DNA from: a virus
Virus record (IMG/VR): IMGVR_UViG_3300045947_000108
Location: 1-41,943 of that record
Strand: one strand, 5' to 3'
Length of the DNA stretch: 41,943 nucleotides
Positions 31,165 through 38,510 of this stretch are shown one piece after another (positions within the stretch are counted from its first letter, which is position 1; each line of letters starts with the position of its first letter). The notes below the pieces were generated by a model. That model was given only the letters and a program-made list of their open reading frames with translations, was not told where the DNA came from and did no database searches. Both the position numbers and the translations under genes were made by a program.

Positions 31165-32335
31165 GTCGCATCCCGATGAGAGCCATCCGTCGATATCGTG
31201 ACCCGGTGCCTCCCATGCCCCCCTGGATGATCATCCCACCACTGACGGTCATCGGCTGCGCCAGATCAGTCTCTAGCGCCTGACTGACCAAGCGCCGCTT
31301 GGGTGCCCAGGCAATAGGACGGGCCAGATCAGTCTCGACCACTTGCCCGACGGCCTTGAGCTTGCGCTTCGTGAGCGCTTGTGCAAGGTCCGTCTCGCTC
31401 ACCTGCCCGACGGCCTTGAGCTTGCGGCTGGTCAGGGCTTGGGCGCTATCCGTCTCGAGGGCTTGCCCAATCAGGATCGCATGTTGCGCTCGGATGGCTT
31501 GGGCGAGATCGGTTTCGGTCGCCTGCCCCAGCGTCCGGCGTTTCTGGCCTGTCAGCGCTTGCGCACTGTCGGTCTCCGTCGTCTGCCCCAGCGTAATACG
31601 ATGCTGCGCCGTGATCGCTTGGGCGAGGTCGGTTTCCAGCGCTTGCCCGACGGCCTCCACCATCTGCTGACCAAGGGCTTGCGCGGTATCGGTCTCTTCG
31701 GCCTGGCCCAACGTGCGACGTTTGGCCGTGGTGAGCGTTGAGGCACTATCGGCCTCGGTGGCTTGTCCAACCAGACGGAGCTTGCGAACCGTCAGCGCTT
31801 GAGCACTGTCCGTCTCGGTGGCCTGCCCCACGAGGCGCCTGATCGCCCAGGTGATGGCTTGCGCGGCGTCGGCCTCGGCGGACTGCCCTACGGCAATAAA
31901 CTGCTTGCCAACCAATGCCTGTGCGGTGTCGGCTTCGAGCGCTTGCCCAACCGTCTGCTGCTTGCGGCGTGTGAGCGCCTGCGCCAGATCGGTCTCCGTG
32001 GCTTGTGCCACCGCCAGGAGCTTCCGTCTGGTAAGGCCCTGGCTGCTGTCCGTTTCCGTCGCTTGGTTGACCGTCGCCCGCTTGAGGGACGTCAGCGCTT
32101 GCGCCGCGTCAGTTTCCAGCGCCTGACTGACCGTGACGAGCTTACGGACGCTGATGGCTTGGGCTAGCGTCGTTTCCGTGGCTTGCCCGATTAGACGATC
32201 TTTCGGCGCCCAGGCGATCGTCTGCGCGGTATCGGTCTCGACCACTTGCCCGACGGCAATTGTCTGCGGGCCAGCGGTTTTGACTCGCGCCAGGAGACGT
32301 GACCGAAAAGGAAAACTGCGCCCAAAAATCGGCAT
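31076..32335 (-). CDS. Protein built of about sixteen 20-residue repeats
   Basis: The 419-residue protein consists of a short basic start, then about 16 tandem 20-residue units of the form GQATETDLAQAL-T-x-RKL-x2-V, then a Gly- and Arg-rich tail. The unit length is constant except for 22-residue units with WAPK(R/D) near the ends. The DNA shows the same 60-base period. The pattern predicts a regular beta solenoid or fibre. It lies among head/decoration genes, so a virion fibre or length-measuring role is possible. Repeats of this type occur in other phage proteins that I recall, but I know of no assigned function. Confidence 0.65.
   Translation of the reverse strand: MPIFGRSFPFRSRLLARVKTAGPQTIAVGQVVETDTAQTIAWAPKDRLIGQATETTLAQAISVRKLVTVSQALETDAAQALTSLKRATVNQATETDSSQGLTRRKLLAVAQATETDLAQALTRRKQQTVGQALEADTAQALVGKQFIAVGQSAEADAAQAITWAIRRLVGQATETDSAQALTVRKLRLVGQATEADSASTLTTAKRRTLGQAEETDTAQALGQQMVEAVGQALETDLAQAITAQHRITLGQTTETDSAQALTGQKRRTLGQATETDLAQAIRAQHAILIGQALETDSAQALTSRKLKAVGQVSETDLAQALTKRKLKAVGQVVETDLARPIAWAPKRRLVSQALETDLAQPMTVSGGMIIQGGMGGTGSRYRRMALIGMRHEGTSEEEQRPRRRQSRPYWTRQGAKASH
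31210..32270 (-). repeat. 60-bp coding tandem repeat array
   Basis: About 16 degenerate units of 60 bases inside the repeat-protein gene; GGTCTC/CGTCTC-type cores and CTTG(C/A)CC blocks recur in phase. Divergence is mainly at third codon positions, showing selection on protein, so it is not a CRISPR array. Confidence 0.8.
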
Positions 32336-32345
32336 ACGTTATGCC

Positions 32346-32819
32346 CTATGACGCCCGGAAAAATCCAGCAGTCGCTATCTGGGCTACAATATCGCTGCCA
32401 TCCGGAGTCACGACGAAATCATGCGCTGTCAACGGGATAATCGCGCTATCCGCCCCGCCCGTGCTATCGGGGTCATAACACACTAGGAGTTTACTCCAGC
32501 CATCACCCGCCGCCACCGCCGTCCAGGTCTGATCGGCAATATCCACGTCTACACGATCGTTGGTGTCATCCACGGTCACGGTAATGCCGGCCGTGTTATC
32601 CAAGACCTTCCGCGCATAGCCCGAGTTGGTGACTTCGTTCGTCGTCCCAGCCACCACAGCCGCGAGGTCGTTCATGTCGATCAAGGTCGCGTCGGATTCG
32701 AGCCCGGAGGTCGCTAACACGACGATCACAAACACGCTATTGGTCGGGTCGTTCGCATTCACGCGGGCCGCGTATTCGGCCACTTTTCCTTTGGCTACAT
32801 TGAAAACGAAATTAGCAAT
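32346..32819 (-). CDS. Conserved phage structural protein, ATT start proposed
   Basis: The frame from 32819 encodes 157 residues reading (I/M)ANFVFNVAKGKVAEYAARVN and later DDTNDRVDVDIADQTWTAVA. I recognise this as a common small phage protein that normally begins MANFVFN. Here the first codon is ATT, with GGAGG six bases upstream. The next possible start, GTG at 32783, has no Shine-Dalgarno and cuts off conserved residues. Thus either a rare AUU start or an ATG-to-ATT change. Probably a virion or head-associated protein. Confidence 0.6.
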   Translation of the reverse strand: MANFVFNVAKGKVAEYAARVNANDPTNSVFVIVVLATSGLESDATLIDMNDLAAVVAGTTNEVTNSGYARKVLDNTAGITVTVDDTNDRVDVDIADQTWTAVAAGDGWSKLLVCYDPDSTGGADSAIIPLTAHDFVVTPDGSDIVAQIATAGFFRAS

Positions 32820-32853
32820 GGCACACCTCCATTCAATATACTAGAGTGCATCC

Positions 32854-33318
32854 TTAGCCCTCTTCGAATTCTAAATACGCCTGAACATTCACCGTCGCCG
32901 GTGCTGTGCACCGAATCAGCAACGCATCAGCCGTCACGGTCTGCTCAGGCTCCCGACCCAGCGGAAACTGGATCACAAATGGCAGCCCGGCCGGATGCAC
33001 CAGCCAGCGCTTCAGCACGGTAATCGTCGTCGGCTCCGCCGTGAAGTTCCGTGCCCCCGTCGCCTGCACGGTGCGGGTGGGGCCCCGAAGTTGGACGATG
33101 GTATGCGCCGTACTCGTCCCGGCACCCGCCTGGGTACAGGAGCACAGCTCAACCGTGACCGGCTCCGCCGTGACGCTGGTGCCATCGAAGCTCGCGCCCA
33201 GCTCAACGATGCGAATCAGCGAGTTCGCGGCGTTGATTACACTCACCACCGTTTTGGCGGTGGCTGCTGTCAGCGCGATATCGCCATTCGACTCGACGGT
33301 ATAGCCTGGACTGCTCAT
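32854..33318 (-). CDS. Small structural protein candidate
   Basis: A 154-residue, beta-rich protein beginning MSSPGYTVESNGDIALTAAT, with PAGLPFVIQFPLGREPE in the second half. Proteins of this appearance are frequent among phage head or decoration genes. Starts 9 bases after the preceding gene. Precise role unknown. Confidence 0.5.
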   Translation of the reverse strand: MSSPGYTVESNGDIALTAATAKTVVSVINAANSLIRIVELGASFDGTSVTAEPVTVELCSCTQAGAGTSTAHTIVQLRGPTRTVQATGARNFTAEPTTITVLKRWLVHPAGLPFVIQFPLGREPEQTVTADALLIRCTAPATVNVQAYLEFEEG

Positions 33319-33326
33319 CGCATCCC

Positions 33327-34040
33327 CTAGAAATATGCTGCACGCATCATGGGTACTGGCACCCGTAAGGCTGAGGGTAATTTCTCGGCGGCGGCGGCTG
33401 CCCCCTTGAAGCTAGCCAAGCACGCAAACCAACTCCGACTTGCACCCAGGGTAAAATTGACCACTTGGCTCGTAGTAGCTGCGACAATTTTGTACTGGCT
33501 GCTATACGTCTGGCCGTTGTCGTTGTCCTCGTTTTCGCTGATCTCTGTATAACTATCTGCCGTATCCACCGCCCAGGTCGTATCATTGCCGGTATGCGAG
33601 CCCATGGCAATCACGACTTCATCGGCTTGTGCCAACGTGCCACTGGTGACTGAAGGGCCACTGGACGAGCCGCTATTCGTCACATTGGCATCAAGCCCTG
33701 CAGCGGTAGCAGCAGAAGAAAACTCCAAAATATCCCCTTCAAGTTGACCATCGAGGCTTCCTGCGCTCCACGTATATGTTAGTGTTGTATTACCACTCGC
33801 AACATTCAAGGCATAAATAATGGCAATATGACTATTTGCATCACCATTAGCAATAACCGCTTGCTGCCAACTATTACTAGGACTACTTGTAATCGTAATT
33901 GTACGCCCTTGGCCATGATAATACGCTATCGGTGCCACCAACAAACTACCCGCCGCGACGCCATTGATTAGTTGCGTAGTCGTATTGGGAAACGTCGTCC
34001 GCGTCTTATGCACAATCGCTTGCGCAAGCGTGATCGCCAC
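33327..34040 (-). CDS. Beta-rich structural protein candidate
   Basis: A 237-residue protein with GTG start at 34040 and AGGTGG eight bases upstream. Alternating strand-like segments, many T/S/N and no cysteine-rich region suggest a lectin-like jelly roll, as in phage decoration or fibre proteins (WFACLASFKGAAAAAEK near the end). Base composition is more AT-rich than neighbours at 33700-33960. No family named with certainty. Confidence 0.5.
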   Translation of the reverse strand: MAITLAQAIVHKTRTTFPNTTTQLINGVAAGSLLVAPIAYYHGQGRTITITSSPSNSWQQAVIANGDANSHIAIIYALNVASGNTTLTYTWSAGSLDGQLEGDILEFSSAATAAGLDANVTNSGSSSGPSVTSGTLAQADEVVIAMGSHTGNDTTWAVDTADSYTEISENEDNDNGQTYSSQYKIVAATTSQVVNFTLGASRSWFACLASFKGAAAAAEKLPSALRVPVPMMRAAYF

Positions 34041-34043
34041 ACG

Positions 34044-34337
34044 CTAGCCCACCTGATCAATGAGCGTGAGTGCATCGGCACTTTGAATGACACCCTTGAT
34101 CGCGCCCAGTGTGCCAGCGATGAGGTTGTAACAATCATCCCCAGTACCCGCGCTAAGGCCAAAGAGCGTTTCTACACCACCATAGTTCGTATCGTTGATA
34201 TTATGTTCCATAATGCCCTTGATCTTTTCAGCCTCGTCAATCACATTGCGCAAGTGATCGACAAAGCGCTTGAGATCGCCCGCAAATTTATGCGTGAGCG
34301 GTGCTGATTCGTTGATCGTGATAAAGTCTTGTGCCAT
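34044..34337 (-). CDS. Small helical late protein, unknown
   Basis: A 97-residue protein starting at ATG 34337 (MAQDFITINESAPLTHKFAG). Mostly helical, with a central coiled stretch (LRNVIDEAEKIKGIMEHNIN). The longer frame upstream overlaps the next gene and is less likely. Found among head genes; function unknown. Confidence 0.5.
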   Translation of the reverse strand: MAQDFITINESAPLTHKFAGDLKRFVDHLRNVIDEAEKIKGIMEHNINDTNYGGVETLFGLSAGTGDDCYNLIAGTLGAIKGVIQSADALTLIDQVG

Positions 34338-34345
34338 AGCCGTGC

Positions 34346-34585
34346 CTACCTCTGCTTGCGACCTACCTTCGCCCGGTAGCACTCAAGGCAGATATCTTCT
34401 TCCCGTAGCGGGTCGTAACTGTGACTACTCGAAATGTGTCCGCAATCCCGCAGATCTTTGACCCCGCCTTGCGCTTCCAAGGGTGGCCCCCAATCCACGG
34501 TGATCAGCGGATAATGCTCGGCTGGGGGCTCTGGCGTCGTCCAGAGGCGCTGCCAGTAGTCACACAGCCAGGCCCACGCGCTCAC
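34346..34585 (-). CDS. Small metal-binding late protein candidate
   Basis: A 79-residue protein with GTG start at 34585 (AGGAGG four bases upstream, GTGA overlap). The C-terminal half has CGH and CLEC elements that together could hold zinc (C, H, C-x2-C). The N-terminus is Trp-rich. No named family. Confidence 0.45.
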   Translation of the reverse strand: MSAWAWLCDYWQRLWTTPEPPAEHYPLITVDWGPPLEAQGGVKDLRDCGHISSSHSYDPLREEDICLECYRAKVGRKQR

Positions 34586-34941
34586 ATGACCTCCTGCTTG
34601 AACAAGCTCACCTGTACCTCGCCGGTGATACTGCCCACCAGCACGCAGCGTAAGCGTTGATCCTGCGTGACCTGGATCTTGTTGGGCAGCATCAAATCGT
34701 CATTCTTGTTGCTGTCCGTCGCGGCAAACCGCCGCCGCTGGCTCTGCACGGTGGCATCATTGGCCGCATTCCTGAGCTGCAGGTCGTACACCACAGCCAC
34801 CGTCGCACTGGCCACCACACCCACGAGGTAATAGCCTCCCCGCAGCGCACTCAATGGCCCCGTGTCGACTAGCACATCCCCGTTGCTGGGATTGGTGAGC
34901 ACGTTGCCGGTATGCCATTGCCCGATAAGTGCCGTCGTCAT
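34582..34941 (-). CDS. Small beta-rich structural protein candidate
   Basis: A 119-residue protein resembling small head-fibre or decoration proteins: GQWHTGNVLTNPSNGDVLVD start, repeated strands, and KIQVTQDQRLRCVLVG near the end. Coupled by ATGA to the upstream gene. Role inferred from composition and position. Confidence 0.5.
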   Translation of the reverse strand: MTTALIGQWHTGNVLTNPSNGDVLVDTGPLSALRGGYYLVGVVASATVAVVYDLQLRNAANDATVQSQRRRFAATDSNKNDDLMLPNKIQVTQDQRLRCVLVGSITGEVQVSLFKQEVM

Positions 34942-35132
34942 GGGCGAGGCTCCGGGAATGGCTTGGGGGTCTGTCGCACGGTCATGATGCCCTCATGCTC
35001 CTCAATCCATTGCATCCACCAGCGGCGAAGGGCTTCACGCCGGGCCAGCCAGGGATCATACTGCATCACGCGATAGAGCGCATTCAGCGCGGCGTCATCG
35101 ATGCCGAGGTGGGTGCAGGTCTCTCGCGTCAT
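34938..35132 (-). CDS. Small late protein after terminase, unknown
   Basis: A 64-residue, tryptophan-rich helical protein (REALRRWWMQWIEEHEGI) with a proline-rich end, overlapping the terminase stop by ATGA. No recognised family. Similar short helical proteins occur beside terminase genes. Confidence 0.5.
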   Translation of the reverse strand: MTRETCTHLGIDDAALNALYRVMQYDPWLARREALRRWWMQWIEEHEGIMTVRQTPKPFPEPRP

Positions 35133-37486
35133 CGTCCCGCCCCCACACCATACGCGGCGGATTTCACCGACACCCGCCCTTGCGGCGCACGCTGCTGTCG
35201 CACCGGGCGCTCGGTGATGCAGAGATAAGAGGCCCCGTCACTTAAATGGGTCAACTGGCTGTACGGGTCACGGTGATTGTAGGTCTTCTTGAGCCCACCA
35301 TGCGGGTCCATCAAGACTTGCTCAAAATCTCGAATCATCGCCACGCACTTGGGGTCGATCAGGATATGGCTCGCCCCCTGCGCGTCCTTAAAGGCGGCGT
35401 TCATGGCGTTCAGGCGATCAACCTCCAACGGATTCGCGGCGGGCACTTTCATCTTGACCGGGCTCGGATACCGCTGCAAGCGCGACAGGATCAGATCATA
35501 GCTGCTCCGCGGCTTCCCGGCTGTCGTATGGCTGCGGTTGCCTCCATTGGCATCGCCATAAATCCAGAGCTCATGCGGGTGCCGGGGGTAGCGCCGCTCA
35601 AACTCATCGAGCATGGCGTCGATGTTGCCCTCATCGAGCACGATCTCATCGTAGCAATACATCTGATCGGGATGCACCTGCCAAAGCGAGGTGCAGAACG
35701 GGCTGACGTTAAAGTCCCAGGCCCAGCACAAGGGCCGGTGTGGTGACAGCGGCGGAAGCTTGCGCACATGCACGGCGCGGGCAAAGTTCCCATACGCCAC
35801 GGCGCCTGCAATCCCCGGCAGAATCTCGCCATTCAGTCGAATGCGCCGCGATAGGGAGCCCAATGGGTAGCGGGATTCAAGCTGCTGAATCTCTTCGCCG
35901 CTCAGGTGGGGATTATCGTAGATGCTGGCCTGGAACAGCCCGACATCGGTCACACGGCCTTGAATGATCGGCTCGAGGATTTCCTGGTACACCCAGGAGA
36001 TGCTTTCGACATGCCCCTGGGGTGGGAGAATGGTGGCGGTGAAAAACTTGCGAAAGCGCCGTCCCGCGCCGATACGGATCAAGAGCTCGTCATAGTGCGG
36101 CTTCTTCGGCGGTTCATCGCCATGCAGCCAATCGATCGCCCCGCCTGCGACCTTAAGGGCGTCCTGCTCCCCCGACTTCCAGCCGATAAACGAGCCGTTG
36201 CGCAGCTTGAGGATCTGCGCCTCGACTTCCCACTTCGCAATCTCCCGCTCAGGGATAAAGGGCTCGGGCATCCCCGGCTTGAGGTAGCCATTGTCGAAGT
36301 ATCTCGGCTGGATAATGTCGCGGTTCGTATTGCTATCGAGGCCCAGCACCCAGCCCGCCGTAGCCTTGTCCCGTACGTCCATGCTCGTGCCATCAGGCAA
36401 ACGGCTGTACGCGGTGCCGACCGGCTCAGGAAGGCCCTGCCGGGCCAGCGTGGCACCACAGTACGCCCCGACGCTCGTGTTGTGGTGCAGCACGCCTGAT
36501 GCCCAATAGCAATGTGTCCCTTGTACCTCAAAGTCTACTATTGGACGTAAACCGATTTTCTGGTATGCTATTAGCCTACAACCACCCACCAGGAGGATCG
36601 GCCATGGCAATACGTGCCAATCGTTGCTACCGTACCACGCAAGACCTTGAATCTCGTGGTATTGCTGTTCTGTTGGAGCAGGGCTTGACCCGTCGTCAGG
36701 TCGCTGAATCTCTTCATTGCCACAAGTCGACGGTCGATAAGTGGTGTCAGAAGCATCAGTGGTCCACAGGGCGAACAGGGCCGAGAGCAGGTGAGGGTCA
36801 TCCCTCGTGGAATGGGGGAAGGCGCCTAGACAAGCACGGATACGTTCAGGTGTGGGCACCGTTACATCCACAATCTCACCAGGATGGCTATGTGTATGAG
36901 CACCGCTTGCTAGCAGAGGTCTTGCTATGGCGCTATCTTCGGACGGAGGAAGTTGTAGACCATATTGACGACTGGCCCTATCATAATTGGCCTGATAATC
37001 TTCGTCTCTTTCCGTCCAACGCGGATCACCTATCCTGGACAACAAGCTACCGACCGCAATCCACCCGGCGCGGGTCAATACCCGGTGCCTATACGTCGCC
37101 TCAAAAGCTTCCCCAGTGTCCAGATGCAGACGCAACGCTGGCTCAATGCTCCGCAGAAATACGGCAGAGGCTTGACTGGCACATCGAGTCACACCGTCCC
37201 AGGATTGAACATCGAAACTTGCCTCGCCGATCATTTCGGCAGGTAGGCGCGTGGCGGAACCCATTTCCACGGGTGTCCATGGGGTAAGACACTTGCCCAC
37301 ACGATTGGCGCCCACGAACCAATTTTCCCAGTGGCCCCCGTCCTCCGGGTGCAGCACGCTCTGGATAAAGGGCTGATGCACAATGAGCGGCTGCCACAGG
37401 CGCAACGGGTCGCTGGCCTGACGTTGGGCCAAGGTGAGACTGGCGATGCGCTGGAGGAGTTGCAGCTCTTCTGCCGTCGGCATCAA
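35129..37486 (-). CDS. terL: Terminase large subunit interrupted by an intein
   Basis: The 785-residue precursor would splice to a 514-residue packaging ATPase-nuclease. The Walker A motif GANRVGK-T is split after K65; residues 66-336 are the intein, and T337 is the +1 residue. After the intein come Walker B (IDWLHGDEPP), the WAWDFNVSP start of the nuclease with its first catalytic Asp, and IYGDANGG with a second. ATG pairs at the start overlap the upstream TGA. The protein cuts concatemers and drives DNA into the portal. The gene is functional only if splicing works. An HNH gene lies antisense within the intein part. Confidence 0.9.
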   Translation of the reverse strand: MMPTAEELQLLQRIASLTLAQRQASDPLRLWQPLIVHQPFIQSVLHPEDGGHWENWFVGANRVGKCLTPWTPVEMGSATRLPAEMIGEASFDVQSWDGVTRCASQASAVFLRSIEPALRLHLDTGEAFEATYRHRVLTRAGWIAVGSLLSRIGDPRWTERDEDYQANYDRASRQYGLQLPPSEDSAIARPLLASGAHTHSHPGEIVDVTVPTPERIRACLGAFPHSTRDDPHLLSALFALWTTDASDTTYRPSTCGNEEIQRPDDGSSPAPTEQQYHEIQGLAWYGSNDWHVLPWPILLVGGCRLIAYQKIGLRPIVDFEVQGTHCYWASGVLHHNTSVGAYCGATLARQGLPEPVGTAYSRLPDGTSMDVRDKATAGWVLGLDSNTNRDIIQPRYFDNGYLKPGMPEPFIPEREIAKWEVEAQILKLRNGSFIGWKSGEQDALKVAGGAIDWLHGDEPPKKPHYDELLIRIGAGRRFRKFFTATILPPQGHVESISWVYQEILEPIIQGRVTDVGLFQASIYDNPHLSGEEIQQLESRYPLGSLSRRIRLNGEILPGIAGAVAYGNFARAVHVRKLPPLSPHRPLCWAWDFNVSPFCTSLWQVHPDQMYCYDEIVLDEGNIDAMLDEFERRYPRHPHELWIYGDANGGNRSHTTAGKPRSSYDLILSRLQRYPSPVKMKVPAANPLEVDRLNAMNAAFKDAQGASHILIDPKCVAMIRDFEQVLMDPHGGLKKTYNHRDPYSQLTHLSDGASYLCITERPVRQQRAPQGRVSVKSAAYGVGAGR
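36541..36569 (+). promoter_or_regulatory. Extended -10 promoter of the antisense HNH gene C
   Basis: TTGGAC (36541-36546), 17-base spacer, TATGCT (36564-36569) with TGG directly before it. The promoter lies inside the coding sequence for the C-terminal splicing domain of the intein. Predicted start near 36576, leader 28 bases with AGGAGG (36591-36596). Confidence 0.7.
36604..37287 (+). CDS. HNH endonuclease C, antisense inside the terminase intein
   Basis: The 227-residue protein starts at ATG 36604 with AGGAGG seven bases upstream; the frame is open to 36499 but without such a site. A helix-turn-helix lies at about residues 28-48 (LTRRQVAESLHCHKSTVDKW). The HNH core follows: EHRLLAEVLL (H100), VDHIDD (H120), then N132 and NLRLFPSNADH. 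Beyond residue 150 the sequence is Arg/Pro-rich and looks like read-through opposite the intein N-terminal domain; the stop TAA lies one base from the intein boundary. It presumably cuts intein-free terminase genes, taking the place of an in-frame endonuclease. Confidence 0.85.
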   Translation: MAIRANRCYRTTQDLESRGIAVLLEQGLTRRQVAESLHCHKSTVDKWCQKHQWSTGRTGPRAGEGHPSWNGGRRLDKHGYVQVWAPLHPQSHQDGYVYEHRLLAEVLLWRYLRTEEVVDHIDDWPYHNWPDNLRLFPSNADHLSWTTSYRPQSTRRGSIPGAYTSPQKLPQCPDADATLAQCSAEIRQRLDWHIESHRPRIEHRNLPRRSFRQVGAWRNPFPRVSMG

Positions 37487-37626
37487 GGCTTCTCCACCAC
37501 GGGCCCCAACGTGCCCCCAAGTCGGGTCGCCGCGGGCCTCTTCAGCAGCAACAGCTCATTAAACGCCTGCAAGATGAGCTGTTGCCCTCGCAAAAAGGTG
37601 GCTTGAATCCGCTCCAGGTCGGTCAC
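37483..37626 (-). CDS. 47-residue late protein between terminase genes
   Basis: A short helical protein with GTG start at 37626 overlapping the preceding TGA, and TGATG overlap with the terminase start. The sequence VTDLERIQATFLRGQQLILQ is amphipathic. Coupling on both sides supports a real gene; function unknown. Confidence 0.5.
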   Translation of the reverse strand: MTDLERIQATFLRGQQLILQAFNELLLLKRPAATRLGGTLGPVVEKP

Positions 37627-37973
37627 GGCTTCGTCTGCGGCACGCCGAACGCCCCGCCCAAGCTGGACGCCTGATTGATCACATGCAGCGTAACCACCTC
37701 GCTGATATGCTGCACGCCGGCGCCCAGGTCCACATCCGCCTCGACGCTGTAGGCCGTATCCACGGGGCCAGCCTCGCCGTCGGGCAGAGTGTCGGAGACG
37801 AGAAACATCTGATAGCCGGCAGGCTTCGACGCATCCCAGGCGGGATGGAGCGGATCGTCCAACAGCGTGCCATTGCCACTGACCACGGTCCACACCGGCA
37901 CACCATCCAGTGGGCCATCGGGGTTGAGCGTGTAAAGCACCATCTGTGTATCACCAATCGTCGCTTCCGGCAT
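37623..37973 (-). CDS. Small late protein, Ig-like/beta-rich
   Basis: A 116-residue beta-rich protein starting at ATG 37973 after AGGGGAGAACGCC. The pattern with VPVWTVVSGNGTLLDDP and VDLGAGVQHISEVVTLHV resembles an immunoglobulin-like or bacterial Ig domain, often found on phage surfaces. Lies between the putative small terminase and the large terminase. Role uncertain. Confidence 0.55.
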   Translation of the reverse strand: MPEATIGDTQMVLYTLNPDGPLDGVPVWTVVSGNGTLLDDPLHPAWDASKPAGYQMFLVSDTLPDGEAGPVDTAYSVEADVDLGAGVQHISEVVTLHVINQASSLGGAFGVPQTKP

Positions 37974-37992
37974 GGCGTTCTCCCCTGTGTGA

Positions 37993-38415
37993 CTACGCCG
38001 CACTCCCCGGCAACAGGCGCAACGCGCCGTCGGTGTCCCTGGCTTCCATGGCGGACAGAAATGCGCCGAGCTCCAGGTCACTGAGACTCAGTAAGACGCT
38101 GATATGGGTCTGGGTAATGTTCAGGTCGACCGTCTCTTTGGGCTTGCCCCAGAGGTGTTCGGCAAAGAATTTTTCCATGTGGGGCGCATCGCCGGCCTTG
38201 AGGCGAATAGCGAGGGCTTTAAGGTACTCGGGTTGTTGCAGCAGCTCAGCCGCCATCTCCTTGATGGGAATGACTTCGAGGGTGGCACGGCTCACGGAGC
38301 CTTTAGGTCTGCCAGGGCCAGGCATGCCCTGACCAAACCGTCCGTTCGACAGCCGAATAGGAGGCTTGGGAACGATCCGTTTTCGACCGTTTGAGGGCCG
38401 TTTGTCGGACGCCAA
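37993..38415 (-). CDS. Terminase small subunit candidate
   Basis: The 140-residue protein is the first gene of the late operon. It has a basic N-terminal part with GRFGQGMPGPGRPKGSVSRA, common in putative small-terminase/DNA-binding proteins of phages, then helices (MAAELLQQPEYLKALAIRLK, HMEKFFAEHLWGKPKE). Such proteins recognise the packaging site and deliver DNA to TerL. It starts with TTG (38415), GGAG eight bases upstream. Assignment rests on the pattern and position directly ahead of terL. Confidence 0.6.
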   Translation of the reverse strand: MASDKRPSNGRKRIVPKPPIRLSNGRFGQGMPGPGRPKGSVSRATLEVIPIKEMAAELLQQPEYLKALAIRLKAGDAPHMEKFFAEHLWGKPKETVDLNITQTHISVLLSLSDLELGAFLSAMEARDTDGALRLLPGSAA

Positions 38416-38450
38416 CCATCTAACTCCGCGAATTTTGGCAGGTATGAGCG

Positions 38451-38479
38451 AGTATACGGCAGGATATGCGAGATGTCAA
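38451..38479 (-). promoter_or_regulatory. Late operon promoter
   Basis: Reading leftward: TTGACA (38479-38474), 17-base spacer, TATACT (38456-38451); start near 38444. Perfect -35 and near-perfect -10. It precedes the small-terminase candidate and could drive the whole 30-kb late operon. Confidence 0.8.
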
Positions 38480-38480
38480 G

Positions 38481-38510
38481 AATGATGAAAGCAGACATGG
38501 CGTCTGCCTA
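38481..38510 (-). terminator. Probable terminator after the lipobox gene
   Basis: GCAGAC-GCCAT-GTCTGC followed leftward by TTTCATCATTCTT: a 6-bp stem and an interrupted U-run directly after the stop codon at 38508, just before the late promoter. Confidence 0.5.

Larger units (their letters stand above)
36479..37291 (-). other. Intein in terminase Walker A motif
   Basis: 271 residues starting with Cys (CLTPWTPVEMGS) and ending GVLHHN before Thr. Block A is the first 20 residues. Block B-like T-x-RHRVLTRAGWI lies about 70 residues in. The C-terminal block F/G reads RPIVDFEVQGTHCYWASGVL-HHN. No LAGLIDADG or HNH domain is encoded in the intein's own frame; the middle 140 residues are the antisense reading of the HNH gene on the other strand. 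Confidence 0.85.

Noticed and set aside
31210-32270. Regular 60-bp repeats that look like a CRISPR array
   Set aside because: Units are contiguous without unique spacers, lie in one long reading frame, and vary mostly at third codon positions; no cas genes are near.
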